Below are positions 1 to 9,893 of a stretch of 64,000 nucleotides of DNA, in pieces (position 1 is the first letter of the stretch; each line of letters starts with the position of its first letter). Below the pieces are notes generated by a model that did not search any database, was not told where the DNA came from, and saw only the letters and a program-made list of their open reading frames with translations. The position numbers and the translations under genes were made by a program. The stretch is from positions 124,001 through 188,000 of the forward strand of contig NZ_JAKEVY010000005.1 in NCBI RefSeq assembly GCF_021491375.1. The letters are read 5' to 3'. The DNA comes from Flavihumibacter fluminis (GTDB lineage Bacteria > Bacteroidota > Bacteroidia > Chitinophagales > Chitinophagaceae).

Positions 1-768
1 CGGATGCGGGAGTTTGAGCAAATGGAAATGCAGTTTTTCATCCGCCCTGGCACACAAAAAGAATGGTACGAATACTGGAAAGCGGAACGCATGAAATGGC
101 ACCTGGGCCTGGGTATCCCGGCCGACCGCTACCGGTTCCACGACCATGTTAAACTGGCCCACTACGCAGATGCGGCCTGTGATATCGAGTACAATTTCCC
201 CATTGGTTTTAAAGAGGTAGAGGGTATTCATAGTCGGACTGATTTTGATCTTCGTAATCATCAGGAGTACAGTAAGAAAAAAATGCAGTATTTTGACAAT
301 GATTTAGACGCGAATGGAAAACCATATGGAAACTATATTCCGTATGTAATTGAAACCTCCATCGGGCTCGACCGCACGGTGATGATGGTTCTCAGCGAAG
401 CCTATGAAGAACAGGATCTTAGCACACCCGATAAACAGGATAGCCGGGTCGTATTAAAGTTCCCTCCCAAATTAAGTCCAATAAAATTGGCCATTCTGCC
501 TTTAGTTAAGAAAGATGGCCTGCCTGAGATCGCCCGCCAGCTGATGGATGATTGCAAGGGTTCCTTCCGGTGTTTCTACGAGGAGAAGGATACCATTGGT
601 AAACGTTATCGCCGGCAGGACGCCATCGGTACACCATTTTGTGTTACCATCGACCACCAGACCAAGGAAGATGGCACAGTGACCGTTCGGTATCGGGACA
701 GTATGACGCAGGAAAGAATACCTATGAGTGCCGTAAAAGGGATGGTTGAAAAAGCCATCGCGTCGTAA
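1..768 (+). CDS. glyS: Glycyl-tRNA synthetase, C-terminal part (5' truncated by window)
   Basis: The reading frame is already open at base 1, so only the last 255 codons are visible. The piece charges tRNA-Gly with glycine in the cytoplasm as a class II synthetase. It shows the glycyl enzyme's core signature GIHSRTDFDL near residue 76 and a class II motif 3 of the form ETSIGLDR near residue 118. An anticodon-binding domain follows from about residue 155 (SPIKLAILPL onward). The eukaryote/archaeon-like single-chain (alpha2) form is implied because the catalytic and anticodon domains are in one chain. The stop is 20 bases upstream of the next small gene. No frameshift is seen. Confidence is high for the enzyme; the N-terminus is outside the window. 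Confidence 0.95.
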   Translation, partial: RMREFEQMEMQFFIRPGTQKEWYEYWKAERMKWHLGLGIPADRYRFHDHVKLAHYADAACDIEYNFPIGFKEVEGIHSRTDFDLRNHQEYSKKKMQYFDNDLDANGKPYGNYIPYVIETSIGLDRTVMMVLSEAYEEQDLSTPDKQDSRVVLKFPPKLSPIKLAILPLVKKDGLPEIARQLMDDCKGSFRCFYEEKDTIGKRYRRQDAIGTPFCVTIDHQTKEDGTVTVRYRDSMTQERIPMSAVKGMVEKAIAS

Positions 769-788
769 CAATTTTATTGACTTACACT

Positions 789-1076
789 ATGATGCAAATT
801 ACTGTACACTTTGGAGTGATTGCTCTTGGATTAGGAGCTGCCGTATGCGTTGGCCTGTTTTTCAGAATGGGCCAGGTAGGATCCCTGCGGAAACAAATCA
901 TGGAACTGGAGCGGGAAAAGATGCAGGATCATGCAGAAATCCTTCAGCTTCAGAAACAACTCGCTGATTTACAGCACTCAAGATCCAGTCAACAAACCCC
1001 TACGCCCGTAGTCCCCTTAATAGAGAAAGATCTGGGAGCAGGCGATTTATCGAAAAACAAGCGGGCTTCACAATAG
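789..1076 (+). CDS. Small membrane protein with coiled coil (paralogue 1)
   Basis: This 95-residue protein is not a family I recognise. It begins with a hydrophobic helix of about 20 residues (around residues 6-25, FGVIALGLGAAVCVGLFF), then a basic stretch and a heptad-like helix (KQIMELEREKMQDHAEILQL). The tail is Pro/Ser-rich and low in complexity. The start was taken as the ATG doublet at 789/792; a TTG at 777 in the same frame is less likely. The layout predicts a single-pass inner-membrane protein with a short cytoplasmic coiled coil. The next gene is a clear paralogue with the same plan, sharing the pattern ELE.E...HAEIL.L.K. A role in a membrane complex is possible but unsupported. Confidence 0.7.
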   Translation: MMQITVHFGVIALGLGAAVCVGLFFRMGQVGSLRKQIMELEREKMQDHAEILQLQKQLADLQHSRSSQQTPTPVVPLIEKDLGAGDLSKNKRASQ

Positions 1077-1126
1077 GCAGGCAATAAGGCAGAAAGAGGG
1101 GGCGTTATAGATTCAAACCAATATCT

Positions 1127-1396
1127 ATGATGCCATCAAGTATCAATATGGCTGTCCTGTTGGGCACTATTGCGGTATTCGCACTCGGTGCTTTGCTTGG
1201 TTTTGTGTGTCGGAACAGACAACTGCAAAAATCCCAAAGAAGAATCCTGGAACTGGAAACGGAAATGGTGAACAACCATGCAGAAATTCTGCGTTTACAC
1301 AAACTGACCGCAGAACAGGAAGATCCGGAGCTCGAAAAAGTTCCTGTGATCAGCCTGCACAAAGCCAAAAATGCCATCGTAAGAAAGCATTCCTGA
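1127..1396 (+). CDS. Small membrane protein with coiled coil (paralogue 2)
   Basis: This 89-residue protein has the same plan as the gene 50 bases upstream: an N-terminal hydrophobic helix (about residues 8-26), then CRNRQLQKSQRR and the helix RRILELETEMVNNHAEILRL. The shared core ELE.EM..NHAEIL.L.K shows a tandem duplication, while the membrane segments and tails have diverged. The start is the ATG at 1127; the second Met, two bases on, is out of the way of any obvious Shine-Dalgarno sequence, as is usual in Bacteroidota. The gene converges on the flavoprotein gene with only two bases between them. The function is unknown. Confidence 0.7.
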   Translation: MMPSSINMAVLLGTIAVFALGALLGFVCRNRQLQKSQRRILELETEMVNNHAEILRLHKLTAEQEDPELEKVPVISLHKAKNAIVRKHS

Positions 1397-1398
1397 GC

Positions 1399-2148
1399 TT
1401 ATCCGTATAATTCCTGGTGAATATCTTTTTTCTCAAATCCCAACGCGAGAATGCGCTGCTTGGCTTCATCTATCATATTCTTCCAGCCACAGAGATAAAA
1501 ATGGGCCGGATAATTACCTTCCGGTTTTTCCAGCTTTTTTTCCTTGCAAATCTCCTCGTACACCTGGTGTACATAACCGGTCCTCACCAAATGACCCTCT
1601 GCCTCTTCCCTTGAGAAGGTTGGTATGTAATGAAAGGAGGGAACTGCTGCTTCCAATTGCTTTAATTCAGGACCATACAGGCAATCCCCAAATTTTCGGC
1701 AACCAAATATCAGGTAGATATGCTGATGCGGTACATTGTTTTCCAGGATAAAATGAGTCATGGACCGAAAAGGCGCTACTCCCGTTCCCGTACAAACGAA
1801 AAACAAATCCCGCTCAATTGATTCAGGCAATACAAATACGCCTGCCGGTCCGCGAAAGGTTAATTCTGACCCTACTTCCACTCTGTTGAACAGGTATTCT
1901 GTTCCCAATCCACCTTCCAGTAACACGATCACCAGCTCAAATACATTAGTACCATCCGGCCAGGAGGCGATGGAATAACTGCGCCACCTTTTATTCTTCT
2001 GCTCATGTATAGGTAAATCCAGGGTTACAAACTGTCCGGGCTTGAAATCAAACCGCTCCAGCTCCTGTACCTGGATCCAGAAACGTTTGGTACTGGAGGT
2101 TTCATTTTCTATGCGGATGACCTTTCCGGTTTGCCAGGGGGGGAGCAT
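1399..2148 (-). CDS. Ferredoxin-NADP(+) reductase-like FAD-binding oxidoreductase
   Basis: This 249-residue flavoprotein is of the FNR superfamily and moves electrons between NAD(P)H and a ferredoxin or flavodoxin partner. It has an FAD-binding beta barrel with the RSYSIASWPDG motif (RxYS), then a nucleotide-binding domain with GTGVAPFRSM and a late CGW motif (FYLCGWKNM), and ends in a short aromatic tail. The frame stays open upstream to 2229, but those 27 extra codons are read from a purine-rich intergenic repeat and are Pro/Ser-rich; the start MLPPWQTGKV at 2148 is preferred. The gene is divergent from the TMEM220-like gene. The redox partner cannot be told from sequence. Confidence 0.85.
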   Translation of the reverse strand: MLPPWQTGKVIRIENETSSTKRFWIQVQELERFDFKPGQFVTLDLPIHEQKNKRWRSYSIASWPDGTNVFELVIVLLEGGLGTEYLFNRVEVGSELTFRGPAGVFVLPESIERDLFFVCTGTGVAPFRSMTHFILENNVPHQHIYLIFGCRKFGDCLYGPELKQLEAAVPSFHYIPTFSREEAEGHLVRTGYVHQVYEEICKEKKLEKPEGNYPAHFYLCGWKNMIDEAKQRILALGFEKKDIHQELYG

Positions 2149-2181
2149 AGGCAGCAATTTGTAGTAAGTTAAGAAAAAGGG

Positions 2182-2219
2182 GGGAATGGAAGAAGGAGGA
2201 AGGGAAGAGGGATTTTTCC
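2182..2219 (+). repeat. Purine-rich intergenic element, copy 1
   Basis: An almost pure A/G tract lies between the divergent flavoprotein and TMEM220-like genes. It shares the cores GGAATGGAAGA and GGAAGAGGG, followed by an ATTT(TT)CC end, with the element at 12847-12942. It creates a false N-terminal extension of the flavoprotein frame on the opposite strand. Confidence 0.6.
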
Positions 2220-2231
2220 GATCTTCCAAGT

Positions 2232-2618
2232 ATGAAATGGGTAAACTATATTTTTATTGTGCTCTTCCTGCTGAGTGCAGCGCTGCAATACAATGATCCG
2301 GATCCTTATCTCTGGATTCCGATTTATTGTTGGGGTGCCTGGCTTTGCTGGCTGGCACTCAAACAAAAATTTCCGCCGGTACTATATCTCTTATCAGCCC
2401 TGTTTTACATCGGCTATGCTGCCTGGCTTTTTATTGCTCCGGATGGAGTTATCAGCTGGGCCAACGAACATCATGCCGAAAGCCTGGTTCAATCCATGAA
2501 AGCCACCAAACCCTGGATTGAACAATCCCGTGAATTTGGTGGCCTCCTTATATTGCTGCTCTCGCTATTATTGAATTGGTTTTTTGCCCGAAGGGACTCC
2601 CGAGTTATTGAAGTTTAA
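2232..2618 (+). CDS. TMEM220-like integral membrane protein
   Basis: This 128-residue protein has four hydrophobic segments (about residues 4-19, 27-44, 49-68 and 103-120). The N-terminal pattern LSAALQYNDPDPYLW is typical of the transmembrane 220 family, found in bacteria and animals and without an assigned biochemical role. It should sit in the inner membrane. It has no operon partner: the flavoprotein gene upstream is divergent, and the gene downstream is convergent across a purine/pyrimidine-rich repeat. The family call rests on the conserved QYNDPDP motif and topology. Confidence 0.8.
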   Translation: MKWVNYIFIVLFLLSAALQYNDPDPYLWIPIYCWGAWLCWLALKQKFPPVLYLLSALFYIGYAAWLFIAPDGVISWANEHHAESLVQSMKATKPWIEQSREFGGLLILLLSLLLNWFFARRDSRVIEV

Positions 2619-2670
2619 TCTTCCTTTCCTCCTTCCTCCATTCTCCCTCCTCCTTTGTCTCCTCTTCCAT
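2619..2670 (-). repeat. Purine-rich intergenic element, copy 2 (inverted)
   Basis: This C/T-rich stretch lies between two convergent genes. Its reverse complement begins TATGGAAGAGGAGAC and continues AAAGGAG, matching the start of the 12847-12942 element over more than 20 bases. It fills the whole intergenic space. Confidence 0.65.
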
Positions 2671-2671
2671 A

Positions 2672-5668
2672 TTAGTTTTTCAAAAATTTCTTCACAAACT
2701 GCTGCTTGTAATCATTGCTGGTTATAGTCAGGATATAGGTTCCGCGTGAGAGCCTGCTGACATCAATACTTCCATTCTGATATCCGCCTGTTCTTTTCAG
2801 CAGCAACTGTCCATTCAGGTTATATACCTGGATCACCAGTTCTTTCACCTCAAACATGTTTCCGACCCGGTACTCCAGGTTGTTGCTGGTAATGGTTGGA
2901 TAAGAGAAGCGGATGAAGTTTTTATCATTGCGCACCGGATCATTCACGCCGGTTCCAACATTCGGTTTATAATTCGGTTGAGGAATCGTGGTGAAATACA
3001 TCCCGTTGCCATGTGTTCCTACCAATAACACATTGTCCTGCGGACGATAGGCCAGTGAGGTTACTACTGCATAATTCAGGGTTCTTCCACCTTCCCGTTT
3101 CCATACGATGGATTTATTGGCGGCCAAAGAATCACGAATACTGATCGAACTGTACAAGCCTACTGAAGTCCCTACATAATATTCCGTAAACTCATTACCG
3201 GTTGCATCCTTACGCGCAACAATAGCACAACTGCGAATAGACGGCAGTGTTAGATTGCCCTCTACCATTGTCCAGGTTGGATTCCCGGATTTTGCATTGT
3301 TGGTTATCCAGATATTGAAATCGCGTCTGGTATTTCCTCCAACAGTTACCTGGTAATTGGTATACACTACCATAATTTCGTTGTCATCATTCGGATTGAT
3401 GGCAATTCCTCCTACACAAACCCGGGCTGAATTCAAAATGGTATTAATTGCCGGCGGCGTAATTTCTACCGGCTGGGTTGCAGGTGCTGCATTTCGTGGA
3501 TCATTCAACCGGAATATCCTTCCCTCCGTAGTTCCAATATACATTGTACTCGATGGGGTATAAGGCCCATGACTTAGTTTGATAGCCCGGATTCCGATAT
3601 CATTACCCGATGGATTATTGGCATTGGTTTTTGCTGCTACGCCAGTTAATTCTGTCCAGCCACTGCCTGCTGTTACAGTTGTGGCATTGGTAGTTCTGAA
3701 GATGCGGTTGAAATTGGCGTAATACAAGTTCTCCGGATTGTCATTGTCCAGGCTAAAATAAGTTACGAATTCTCCTTCACCTCCACCCGGATTGGCAGTT
3801 AACCCACTGGAAGGCTCAATCGCATTTGCCGCATTGGGGGTGAGCCGAACCAGCGTTCCCAGCTGACTCGTTACAAATAAGGTATAATCACTGAAGTTGA
3901 TGAATTTTCCGATGGCAGCAGCACCGCCATCACCTGATCCGGCCTGGACATGATCATTCACATTTCCATTCCTGAAATAAGCCCCGTTGTCCTGCATGCC
4001 TCCAATGAAATTATTCACCTGGTTGCCGGTTGCACGGTGCTCCAGGTTCACATGATAATATTGTGTTGTCTGATAACCAGTGATCATTGTCCAGTCTACC
4101 GGAAGGGTTTCAGAATCGGTACCCATAATATTGTCTGTAATATGAAGGCCTCCATCTGTTGCACACAGCGCACGGTTCGGATTGGTAGGGTCAAATACCA
4201 GGTTGTGTATATCGGGGTGGTTGTTATCGTAATTGGCTACCGGGAAAGTGGTGGCAGATGCTCCCCAGTATTTATAACCACCAATCCAGCTGGTGGAAGT
4301 GGTATTCGAAAATCCATTCGTAGAGCGATACAGGTTGGTTCCTCCTACAAATACCACATTGGGGTTGTCTGGTTTCACCGTCAGCAACATATTGTAACCT
4401 CCCTGTAAGGCAAGTGGATCAATGCCATCCCGCTGTCCCGGGAAGTTGGGCATATTTGAACTCAAATTGGTGAAGGTTGAATTGCTGAAATCAAACTTGA
4501 AAAGATCTGCTTCCGGTGATCCATTTGTTCCTTCCTGCGACAGGCCATTTTCATACATGGCGTACAATATATTATTATTGGATGGCGCCAGCGCGATGAT
4601 TATTCTTTTCGCTGCTGTGGTTGGCGCTCCTGAACTATTATAGGAGTTCGCTCTCCAACCCTGGATGGAATCCTGGTTTACTGTCTGGCCACCCGCGAAT
4701 CTTGTCCAGGAATTGGCATTCCCGGTTGCACTCACCCATAACCCACGTAGATCCTGATCAGCAAATCCTCCATTTACTGCCAGGTACACTCTTCCGGTAC
4801 TCGTTACCGCAACATCCATTTGTCCATTGTCTGCTGCCGCAGGCTGTGACCCTACGAATACTTCCTGGAAGCTCACTCCTTCATCCGTGCTTCTCAATAA
4901 TCTTCTGTGACCGGCTACATATACATGCCCGTTTACCGGGTTCACTACTATTTTGTGTACAATGTCAAAGGCAGCATCAAATACCTCCAGGCTTCCCTGG
5001 AACGTGCTGGTTACCCGCTGCCAGGTGGCACCGTTATCCGTTGATTTGAACAAGCCATTGCCCAGGTAAAATGCGCCTCCTGCAGAGGGGGAAGCTGAGT
5101 TGCCCAAAGGCTCACCGCCACCTGCATACCAGATATTCTGCTTGCCGGTTCTTGGATCCTGTGCAATCGCAGTTACGTTGTGAATTTCATTGTCCGGAGT
5201 CACTTTGGTCCAGCTGCTTCCTCCATCGGTAGACCGAAACAAACCTCCACTTACCGCACCGGCTATAATTACATTATTGCCGGCTGTTCCAAACCGAACA
5301 TCAAATGCTACAGCCCGGGTACGACCTCCGAAATTGGCTGGTCCCGCTGCCTGGTAAGTATTATCCGCAAAGGGCGATAGCCATCCTGCCTGCTCCTGCT
5401 CCCGTACCGGAATTCTTCTTGCCATCGCCAACTCCCTGTCCATCACACCAATAGGAAATATGCCGGTTCCTCCATCCTTCAGCATATCGTACTCATATTG
5501 TACGCGCTGTTGACTAAAAAAGGCCCGCTCGGCCTGTGTTTTCTTTTTCCTGGGTTTATTTCCCCTGTAAATGGAACCGTTTTCCTGGGTATCAGTAGAA
5601 AATAAGAGGATGCCGGCAAGGATCACAGTTACTGTGGTAAGTGAGGCAGCAGTTATGACTTTGTTCAT
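2672..5668 (-). CDS. Secreted BNR/sortilin-like propeller protein with T9SS type A sorting domain
   Basis: This 998-residue protein is likely exported and cell-surface or released. It starts with a Sec signal or anchor (hydrophobic residues about 8-24). BNR-type blades follow with recurring motifs such as GGLFRSTDGGSSW, NGLFKSTDNGATW and RRLLRSTDEGVSF at about residues 140-270, giving one or two beta-propellers like the WD40/YVTN/BNR and Vps10 families. The last 75 residues form a T9SS type A domain: a beta sandwich with VYNLNGQLL and DVSRLSRGTYILTI, ending in a Lys-rich tail. Its substrate or ligand is unknown; such proteins are often annotated only as glycosyl hydrolase-like propellers. No operon partner is seen. 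Confidence 0.85.
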   Translation of the reverse strand: MNKVITAASLTTVTVILAGILLFSTDTQENGSIYRGNKPRKKKTQAERAFFSQQRVQYEYDMLKDGGTGIFPIGVMDRELAMARRIPVREQEQAGWLSPFADNTYQAAGPANFGGRTRAVAFDVRFGTAGNNVIIAGAVSGGLFRSTDGGSSWTKVTPDNEIHNVTAIAQDPRTGKQNIWYAGGGEPLGNSASPSAGGAFYLGNGLFKSTDNGATWQRVTSTFQGSLEVFDAAFDIVHKIVVNPVNGHVYVAGHRRLLRSTDEGVSFQEVFVGSQPAAADNGQMDVAVTSTGRVYLAVNGGFADQDLRGLWVSATGNANSWTRFAGGQTVNQDSIQGWRANSYNSSGAPTTAAKRIIIALAPSNNNILYAMYENGLSQEGTNGSPEADLFKFDFSNSTFTNLSSNMPNFPGQRDGIDPLALQGGYNMLLTVKPDNPNVVFVGGTNLYRSTNGFSNTTSTSWIGGYKYWGASATTFPVANYDNNHPDIHNLVFDPTNPNRALCATDGGLHITDNIMGTDSETLPVDWTMITGYQTTQYYHVNLEHRATGNQVNNFIGGMQDNGAYFRNGNVNDHVQAGSGDGGAAAIGKFINFSDYTLFVTSQLGTLVRLTPNAANAIEPSSGLTANPGGGEGEFVTYFSLDNDNPENLYYANFNRIFRTTNATTVTAGSGWTELTGVAAKTNANNPSGNDIGIRAIKLSHGPYTPSSTMYIGTTEGRIFRLNDPRNAAPATQPVEITPPAINTILNSARVCVGGIAINPNDDNEIMVVYTNYQVTVGGNTRRDFNIWITNNAKSGNPTWTMVEGNLTLPSIRSCAIVARKDATGNEFTEYYVGTSVGLYSSISIRDSLAANKSIVWKREGGRTLNYAVVTSLAYRPQDNVLLVGTHGNGMYFTTIPQPNYKPNVGTGVNDPVRNDKNFIRFSYPTITSNNLEYRVGNMFEVKELVIQVYNLNGQLLLKRTGGYQNGSIDVSRLSRGTYILTITSNDYKQQFVKKFLKN

Positions 5669-5754
5669 ACGGAGTAGTTAAAGCCTACGTTTTTTTATCA
5701 AAACGTTTTTATAAGCTTAGTGGTTGACACAAGTTATAAAAAACTATTCGTATT

Positions 5755-5762
5755 ACCTTTGC
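5755..5762 (+). promoter_or_regulatory. Possible -7 box upstream of mfd
   Basis: TACCTTTG matches the Bacteroidota -7 consensus TAnnTTTG and lies 34 bases before the mfd start. No convincing -33 TTG is at the right distance. The leader then holds a short hairpin, ACCCCC/GGGGGT with a TTAACC loop (about 5770-5787). Confidence 0.4.
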
Positions 5763-5796
5763 ACCCTTCACCCCCTTAACCGGGGGTATTTGTGTA

Positions 5797-8700
5797 ATGA
5801 ATTTGGAACATTTACTGGAGCAGTACGCTAAAGACCCCCGCCTCTTTCAATTGGCGGACAGGCTCACTATGTCCGTACCTCAGCACCTCGTGCTGAAAAA
5901 CCTGACCGGCAGCTCCCCGGAATTCCTTCTGACAGCGCTTTTCAAACATTCGGTTTCAGAACAACTCAATCATGTTGTTGTACTTAACGATGCCGAAGAA
6001 GCAGCGTACTTCCACAATACCCTGGAAAGTTTGTCCAAAGCGCTCGATCTTTTTTATTTCCCTTCTTCCTTCCGTATCAAAAAGAATTACCGATTGCTGA
6101 ATAGCAGTCACGTTATGCTTCGAACGGAAGCCCTGACCCGACTCAGTGCAGGGGGCAATAAAAAGATGGTGATCACCTATCCCGAAGCACTCTTCGAGAA
6201 ACTGGTGCGCCCTGAAACCCTCAGTGGTAATATCATTCGCATTAAAGTGAATGATACGCTGGATACGGTTAAACTCTATGAACAGTTGACCGATGCAGGT
6301 TTCACGCGTACTGATTTTGTATACGAACCCGGACAATTTGCTGTTCGCGGTGGCATCCTCGATATCTATTCCTTTGGTAATGAAAAACCCTATCGCGTAG
6401 AACTTTTCGGCAATGAGGTTGATAGTATCCGCCTCTTTGATCCTGAGTCCCAACTCAGCGAACGAAAATTATTGCAGGTTAATATCATTCCAAATGTGCA
6501 GGCAGAAATGCCGGATGAAGCTACCATCTCCCTGTTTGATTATTTCCCCGAGAATACGGTGGTTTGGATGAACGACTGGACCTTTGTGAAAGAACGCCTC
6601 GAACTGCAGGAAGAAGAACTGGACCTGTTTCTTGCCAGGAATGAATCGCATGTTCCCCGCGAAGAAGAGGAAGAAGATAAACTCATTCGTACCATTATTA
6701 AAAAGGATGAGTTTCTGACAGCCGAAGAGATCGCTTCTATTCTGCAGCATCATCATATTGTGGAACTCGAAGGCCATGCCAGTTGGCAGGGCCGAGTGTC
6801 TTATGAAGTGGATTTTCAAACACGTCCGCAGCCTGCTTTCAATCGCCAGTTTGAATTATTGATCAAGGATCTGCAACAATGGGAGAAGAAGAAGTTTCAG
6901 TTGTATCTCTTCGCGGAAAATCCAAAACAGCTGGAGCGATTGCACAGCATTTTTGCCGACCTCAAAGCTGAAATTAATTTCACTCCTATTCCTGCCGCCA
7001 TACATGGTGGTTTTATTGATGAGGGATTGAAACTGGTTTGTTACACCGATCACCAAATCTTTCAGCGTTATCACAAGTACAAGGTTAAACAGGCCTATAA
7101 TAAAAACAAGGCGCTGACCATCCGCACCCTGCGCGAATTACAACCCGGTGATTTCGTATCACATATTGACCATGGGGTAGGAGTATACAGTGGCTTGCAG
7201 AAACTGGAAGTGAATGGCAAATTGCAGGAAGCCGTTCGCATCATTTATAAGGACAGTGATATCCTCTATGTGAATATCAACTCCCTGCATAAGATTTCTA
7301 AATACACAGGTAAGGAAGGCACGGTTCCCAAAGTAAACAAACTGGGTAGTGATGCCTGGGCCAAACTGAAAGAAAAAACCAAAACCCGCGTTAAGGAAAT
7401 CGCTTTCGATCTGATCCAGTTATATGCGCAGCGTAAAGCTCAAACCGGATTCCAGCACACACCGGATACCTATCTGCAAACAGAGCTGGAAGCTTCCTTC
7501 ATCTATGAAGACACGCCGGATCAGAGTAAGGCTACCGCGGATGTGAAAAAGGATATGGAATCACCTTCACCTATGGATCGCCTGGTTTGTGGAGATGTTG
7601 GTTTTGGTAAAACAGAAGTAGCCATTCGGGCAGCTTTCAAATCAGTGGTGGATGGTAAACAAGCTGCTGTTTTGGTACCTACTACGATTCTTGCTTTTCA
7701 GCATTATAAAACCTTCTCAGATCGCCTGCGCGATTTTCCGGTGACCGTGGATTATATCAACCGGTTCAAATCTGCGAAGGAGAAAAAGGAAACGCTCAAA
7801 CGAGTTGAAGAAGGCAAGATTGATATACTTGTTGGTACGCATGCCATCCTGGCCAAAGATGTAAAGTTCAAAGACCTGGGCATTCTCATCATTGATGAAG
7901 AACAAAAATTCGGTGTGGCACACAAAGAGAAGATCAAAACCCTTCGTACCAATGTGGATTGCCTTACCCTAACAGCTACCCCTATCCCAAGAACCCTGCA
8001 GTTCAGTCTGATGGGTGCGCGGGATCTGAGCATCATGAATACACCGCCACCCAACCGGCAACCCATTCAAACAGAAGTGCAGGTCTACAATGAAGACTTT
8101 ATCCGGGATGCAATCTATTTTGAAACAGAAAGAGGCGGACAGGTATTCTTCATTCACAACCGGGTAAAAGGCCTGGCAGAAATGGCGGCCATCATTCAGA
8201 GTCATTGTCCGGATTTAAGCATTGGATACGCACACGGACAAATGGAGGGGCATGAACTGGAAGAACGCATTCTGGATTTCATCGACAAGAAATACGATGT
8301 ACTGGTTTGTACCAATATCGTGGAGAGTGGAGTTGATATTCCCAATGTGAATACCATCATCATCAACAATGCGCATCAGTTTGGATTAAGTGATCTGCAT
8401 CAGTTGAGAGGGCGCGTGGGCAGAAGCAATAAAAAAGCATTCTGTTATTTATTGGCACCTCCGTTGAGTACCCTTCCATCGGATTCAAAAAAACGATTGC
8501 AGACACTGGAGCAGCACAGTGAACTGGGCAGTGGATTCCAGATTGCCATGCGCGACCTCGATATCCGCGGAGCCGGTAACCTGCTTGGTGGCGAGCAGAG
8601 TGGATTCATGGCAGAGATCGGATTTGAAATGTACCAGAAGATTCTGGATGAAGCGATCAGAGAACTGAAACGCACTTCTTTCCGCGAACTGTTCAAAGAA

Positions 8701-9222
8701 GAAATTGCACGGCAGGAAGATTATGTGCAGGATTGTACCATTGATACCGATCTGGAAATACTGATCCCGGATGAATATGTGGAAAGTATTGGTGAACGTT
8801 TGTCTTTGTACCAACGCCTCGACAACTGTGAAACAGAAGCAGAATTGCAGGATTTCCACCAGGAAATGGGCGATCGTTTTGGTCCGGTTCCTCCGCAGGT
8901 GGAAGATCTCTTTGATACCGTACGGATTCGCAAACTCAGTGTGGAACTTGGATTTGAGAAACTACTGTTGCGCGACCAGGTACTGAAATGTTTCTTCGTC
9001 AACAAACACGATTCACCTTATTTTGAATCAGAACTGTTTCATAGTATCCTTGCGTATCTTCAAACCTATACCAACAATGCACGCCTGAAACAGAGCGGAA
9101 AGAATTTCCTGCTGGTAGTGGAAGGCATGAAGGATATGGCAACCATATTGACCTTCCTGCAACGGATGCATAAGCAGGTAGTGGAAATCCCCCAAACAAA
9201 AGAAAAAGAACCAACCATATGA
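5797..9222 (+). CDS. mfd: Transcription-repair coupling factor Mfd
   Basis: This 1141-residue protein is close to the usual length of about 1150. It removes RNA polymerase stalled at DNA lesions and recruits UvrA for nucleotide excision repair. The UvrB-like N-terminal module (about 1-330) is followed by the RNA polymerase-interacting domain around 450-540 ([16 protein letters not shown]). The SF2 translocase has Walker [12 protein letters not shown] near residue 599, the DEEQ box near 700, SATP-like LTATPIPRT, and the helicase C motif [15 protein letters not shown]-terminal domain ends the chain. The stop overlaps the next start in ATGA, so the HAD gene is probably translated with it. Confidence 0.97.
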   Translation: MNLEHLLEQYAKDPRLFQLADRLTMSVPQHLVLKNLTGSSPEFLLTALFKHSVSEQLNHVVVLNDAEEAAYFHNTLESLSKALDLFYFPSSFRIKKNYRLLNSSHVMLRTEALTRLSAGGNKKMVITYPEALFEKLVRPETLSGNIIRIKVNDTLDTVKLYEQLTDAGFTRTDFVYEPGQFAVRGGILDIYSFGNEKPYRVELFGNEVDSIRLFDPESQLSERKLLQVNIIPNVQAEMPDEATISLFDYFPENTVVWMNDWTFVKERLELQEEELDLFLARNESHVPREEEEEDKLIRTIIKKDEFLTAEEIASILQHHHIVELEGHASWQGRVSYEVDFQTRPQPAFNRQFELLIKDLQQWEKKKFQLYLFAENPKQLERLHSIFADLKAEINFTPIPAAIHGGFIDEGLKLVCYTDHQIFQRYHKYKVKQAYNKNKALTIRTLRELQPGDFVSHIDHGVGVYSGLQKLEVNGKLQEAVRIIYKDSDILYVNINSLHKISKYTGKEGTVPKVNKLGSDAWAKLKEKTKTRVKEIAFDLIQLYAQRKAQTGFQHTPDTYLQTELEASFIYEDTPDQSKATADVKKDMESPSPMDRLVCGDVGFGKTEVAIRAAFKSVVDGKQAAVLVPTTILAFQHYKTFSDRLRDFPVTVDYINRFKSAKEKKETLKRVEEGKIDILVGTHAILAKDVKFKDLGILIIDEEQKFGVAHKEKIKTLRTNVDCLTLTATPIPRTLQFSLMGARDLSIMNTPPPNRQPIQTEVQVYNEDFIRDAIYFETERGGQVFFIHNRVKGLAEMAAIIQSHCPDLSIGYAHGQMEGHELEERILDFIDKKYDVLVCTNIVESGVDIPNVNTIIINNAHQFGLSDLHQLRGRVGRSNKKAFCYLLAPPLSTLPSDSKKRLQTLEQHSELGSGFQIAMRDLDIRGAGNLLGGEQSGFMAEIGFEMYQKILDEAIRELKRTSFRELFKEEIARQEDYVQDCTIDTDLEILIPDEYVESIGERLSLYQRLDNCETEAELQDFHQEMGDRFGPVPPQVEDLFDTVRIRKLSVELGFEKLLLRDQVLKCFFVNKHDSPYFESELFHSILAYLQTYTNNARLKQSGKNFLLVVEGMKDMATILTFLQRMHKQVVEIPQTKEKEPTI

Positions 9223-9893
9223 TATCGGCCATTTTATTTGATCTCGACGGAGTGATCCTTGATTCCAATCCGGTTATTGAAGCATTCTGGGGTAAGTGGG
9301 CAGAGCGGGAAGGCATCCCCTTTAATGAACAGATCATTAAGGAAACAATTCATGGCCGAACTACCTGGGAAACGATTCATACTCTATTCGTCCACGCAGA
9401 TGATGCCCGCAAACAGGAAATTTATGATGATGGCGTTTCTTTTGATTTAACCATGCAGCCAGCCCTGATTCCGGGTGTGCAGGATTTTATTTCGGGTATT
9501 GCTGACCGTGGTTTGCCTTTTATATTGGTAACCAGTTCACCCCATAAACGTGCATGGCATTTTCTGCGCCAGCAGGGACTTGCTCAATATTTCACTGACA
9601 GCATCACGATGGAAGATGTTACCAAAGGCAAGCCCGATCCCGAGCCTTATCTGAAAGGTGCAGCCAAATTAGGTATTGATCCGGATGCCTGCCTGGTGTT
9701 TGAAGATTCCGACAGTGGCATACGATCCGGCTTGGATGCAGGCATGCGGGTAGTGGCTGTGAACAACAGCAATTTTAATCATGAACGCGTGATCTGGACC
9801 ATCAGTGATTTCACCGAATTGCAGGTAGAGGAGCAACACCTGCGACTGGAAGGCAATAAGGATTCAGGAAAACTTGCTTTTCGCTTACCGTAA
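9219..9893 (+). CDS. HAD-superfamily phosphatase (beta-phosphoglucomutase-like subfamily)
   Basis: This 224-residue cytosolic hydrolase acts on a small phosphorylated substrate. The HAD motif 1 FDLDGVILDS gives nucleophile Asp8 and acid/base Asp10. Motif 2 is VTSSPHKR, and motif 3/4 is KGKPDPEPYLKGA, followed by VFEDSDSGIRSG. The helical cap between motifs 1 and 2 is the small type seen in phosphoglycolate phosphatase and beta-phosphoglucomutase relatives. The start overlaps the mfd stop by four bases. The 3' end overlaps the convergent GNAT gene by nine bases. The substrate is not predictable from sequence. Confidence 0.88.
   Translation: MISAILFDLDGVILDSNPVIEAFWGKWAEREGIPFNEQIIKETIHGRTTWETIHTLFVHADDARKQEIYDDGVSFDLTMQPALIPGVQDFISGIADRGLPFILVTSSPHKRAWHFLRQQGLAQYFTDSITMEDVTKGKPDPEPYLKGAAKLGIDPDACLVFEDSDSGIRSGLDAGMRVVAVNNSNFNHERVIWTISDFTELQVEEQHLRLEGNKDSGKLAFRLP

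Noticed and set aside
2149-2229. Extended N-terminus of the ferredoxin-NADP reductase
   Set aside because: These codons read a purine/pyrimidine repeat; homology begins at MLPPWQTGKV.
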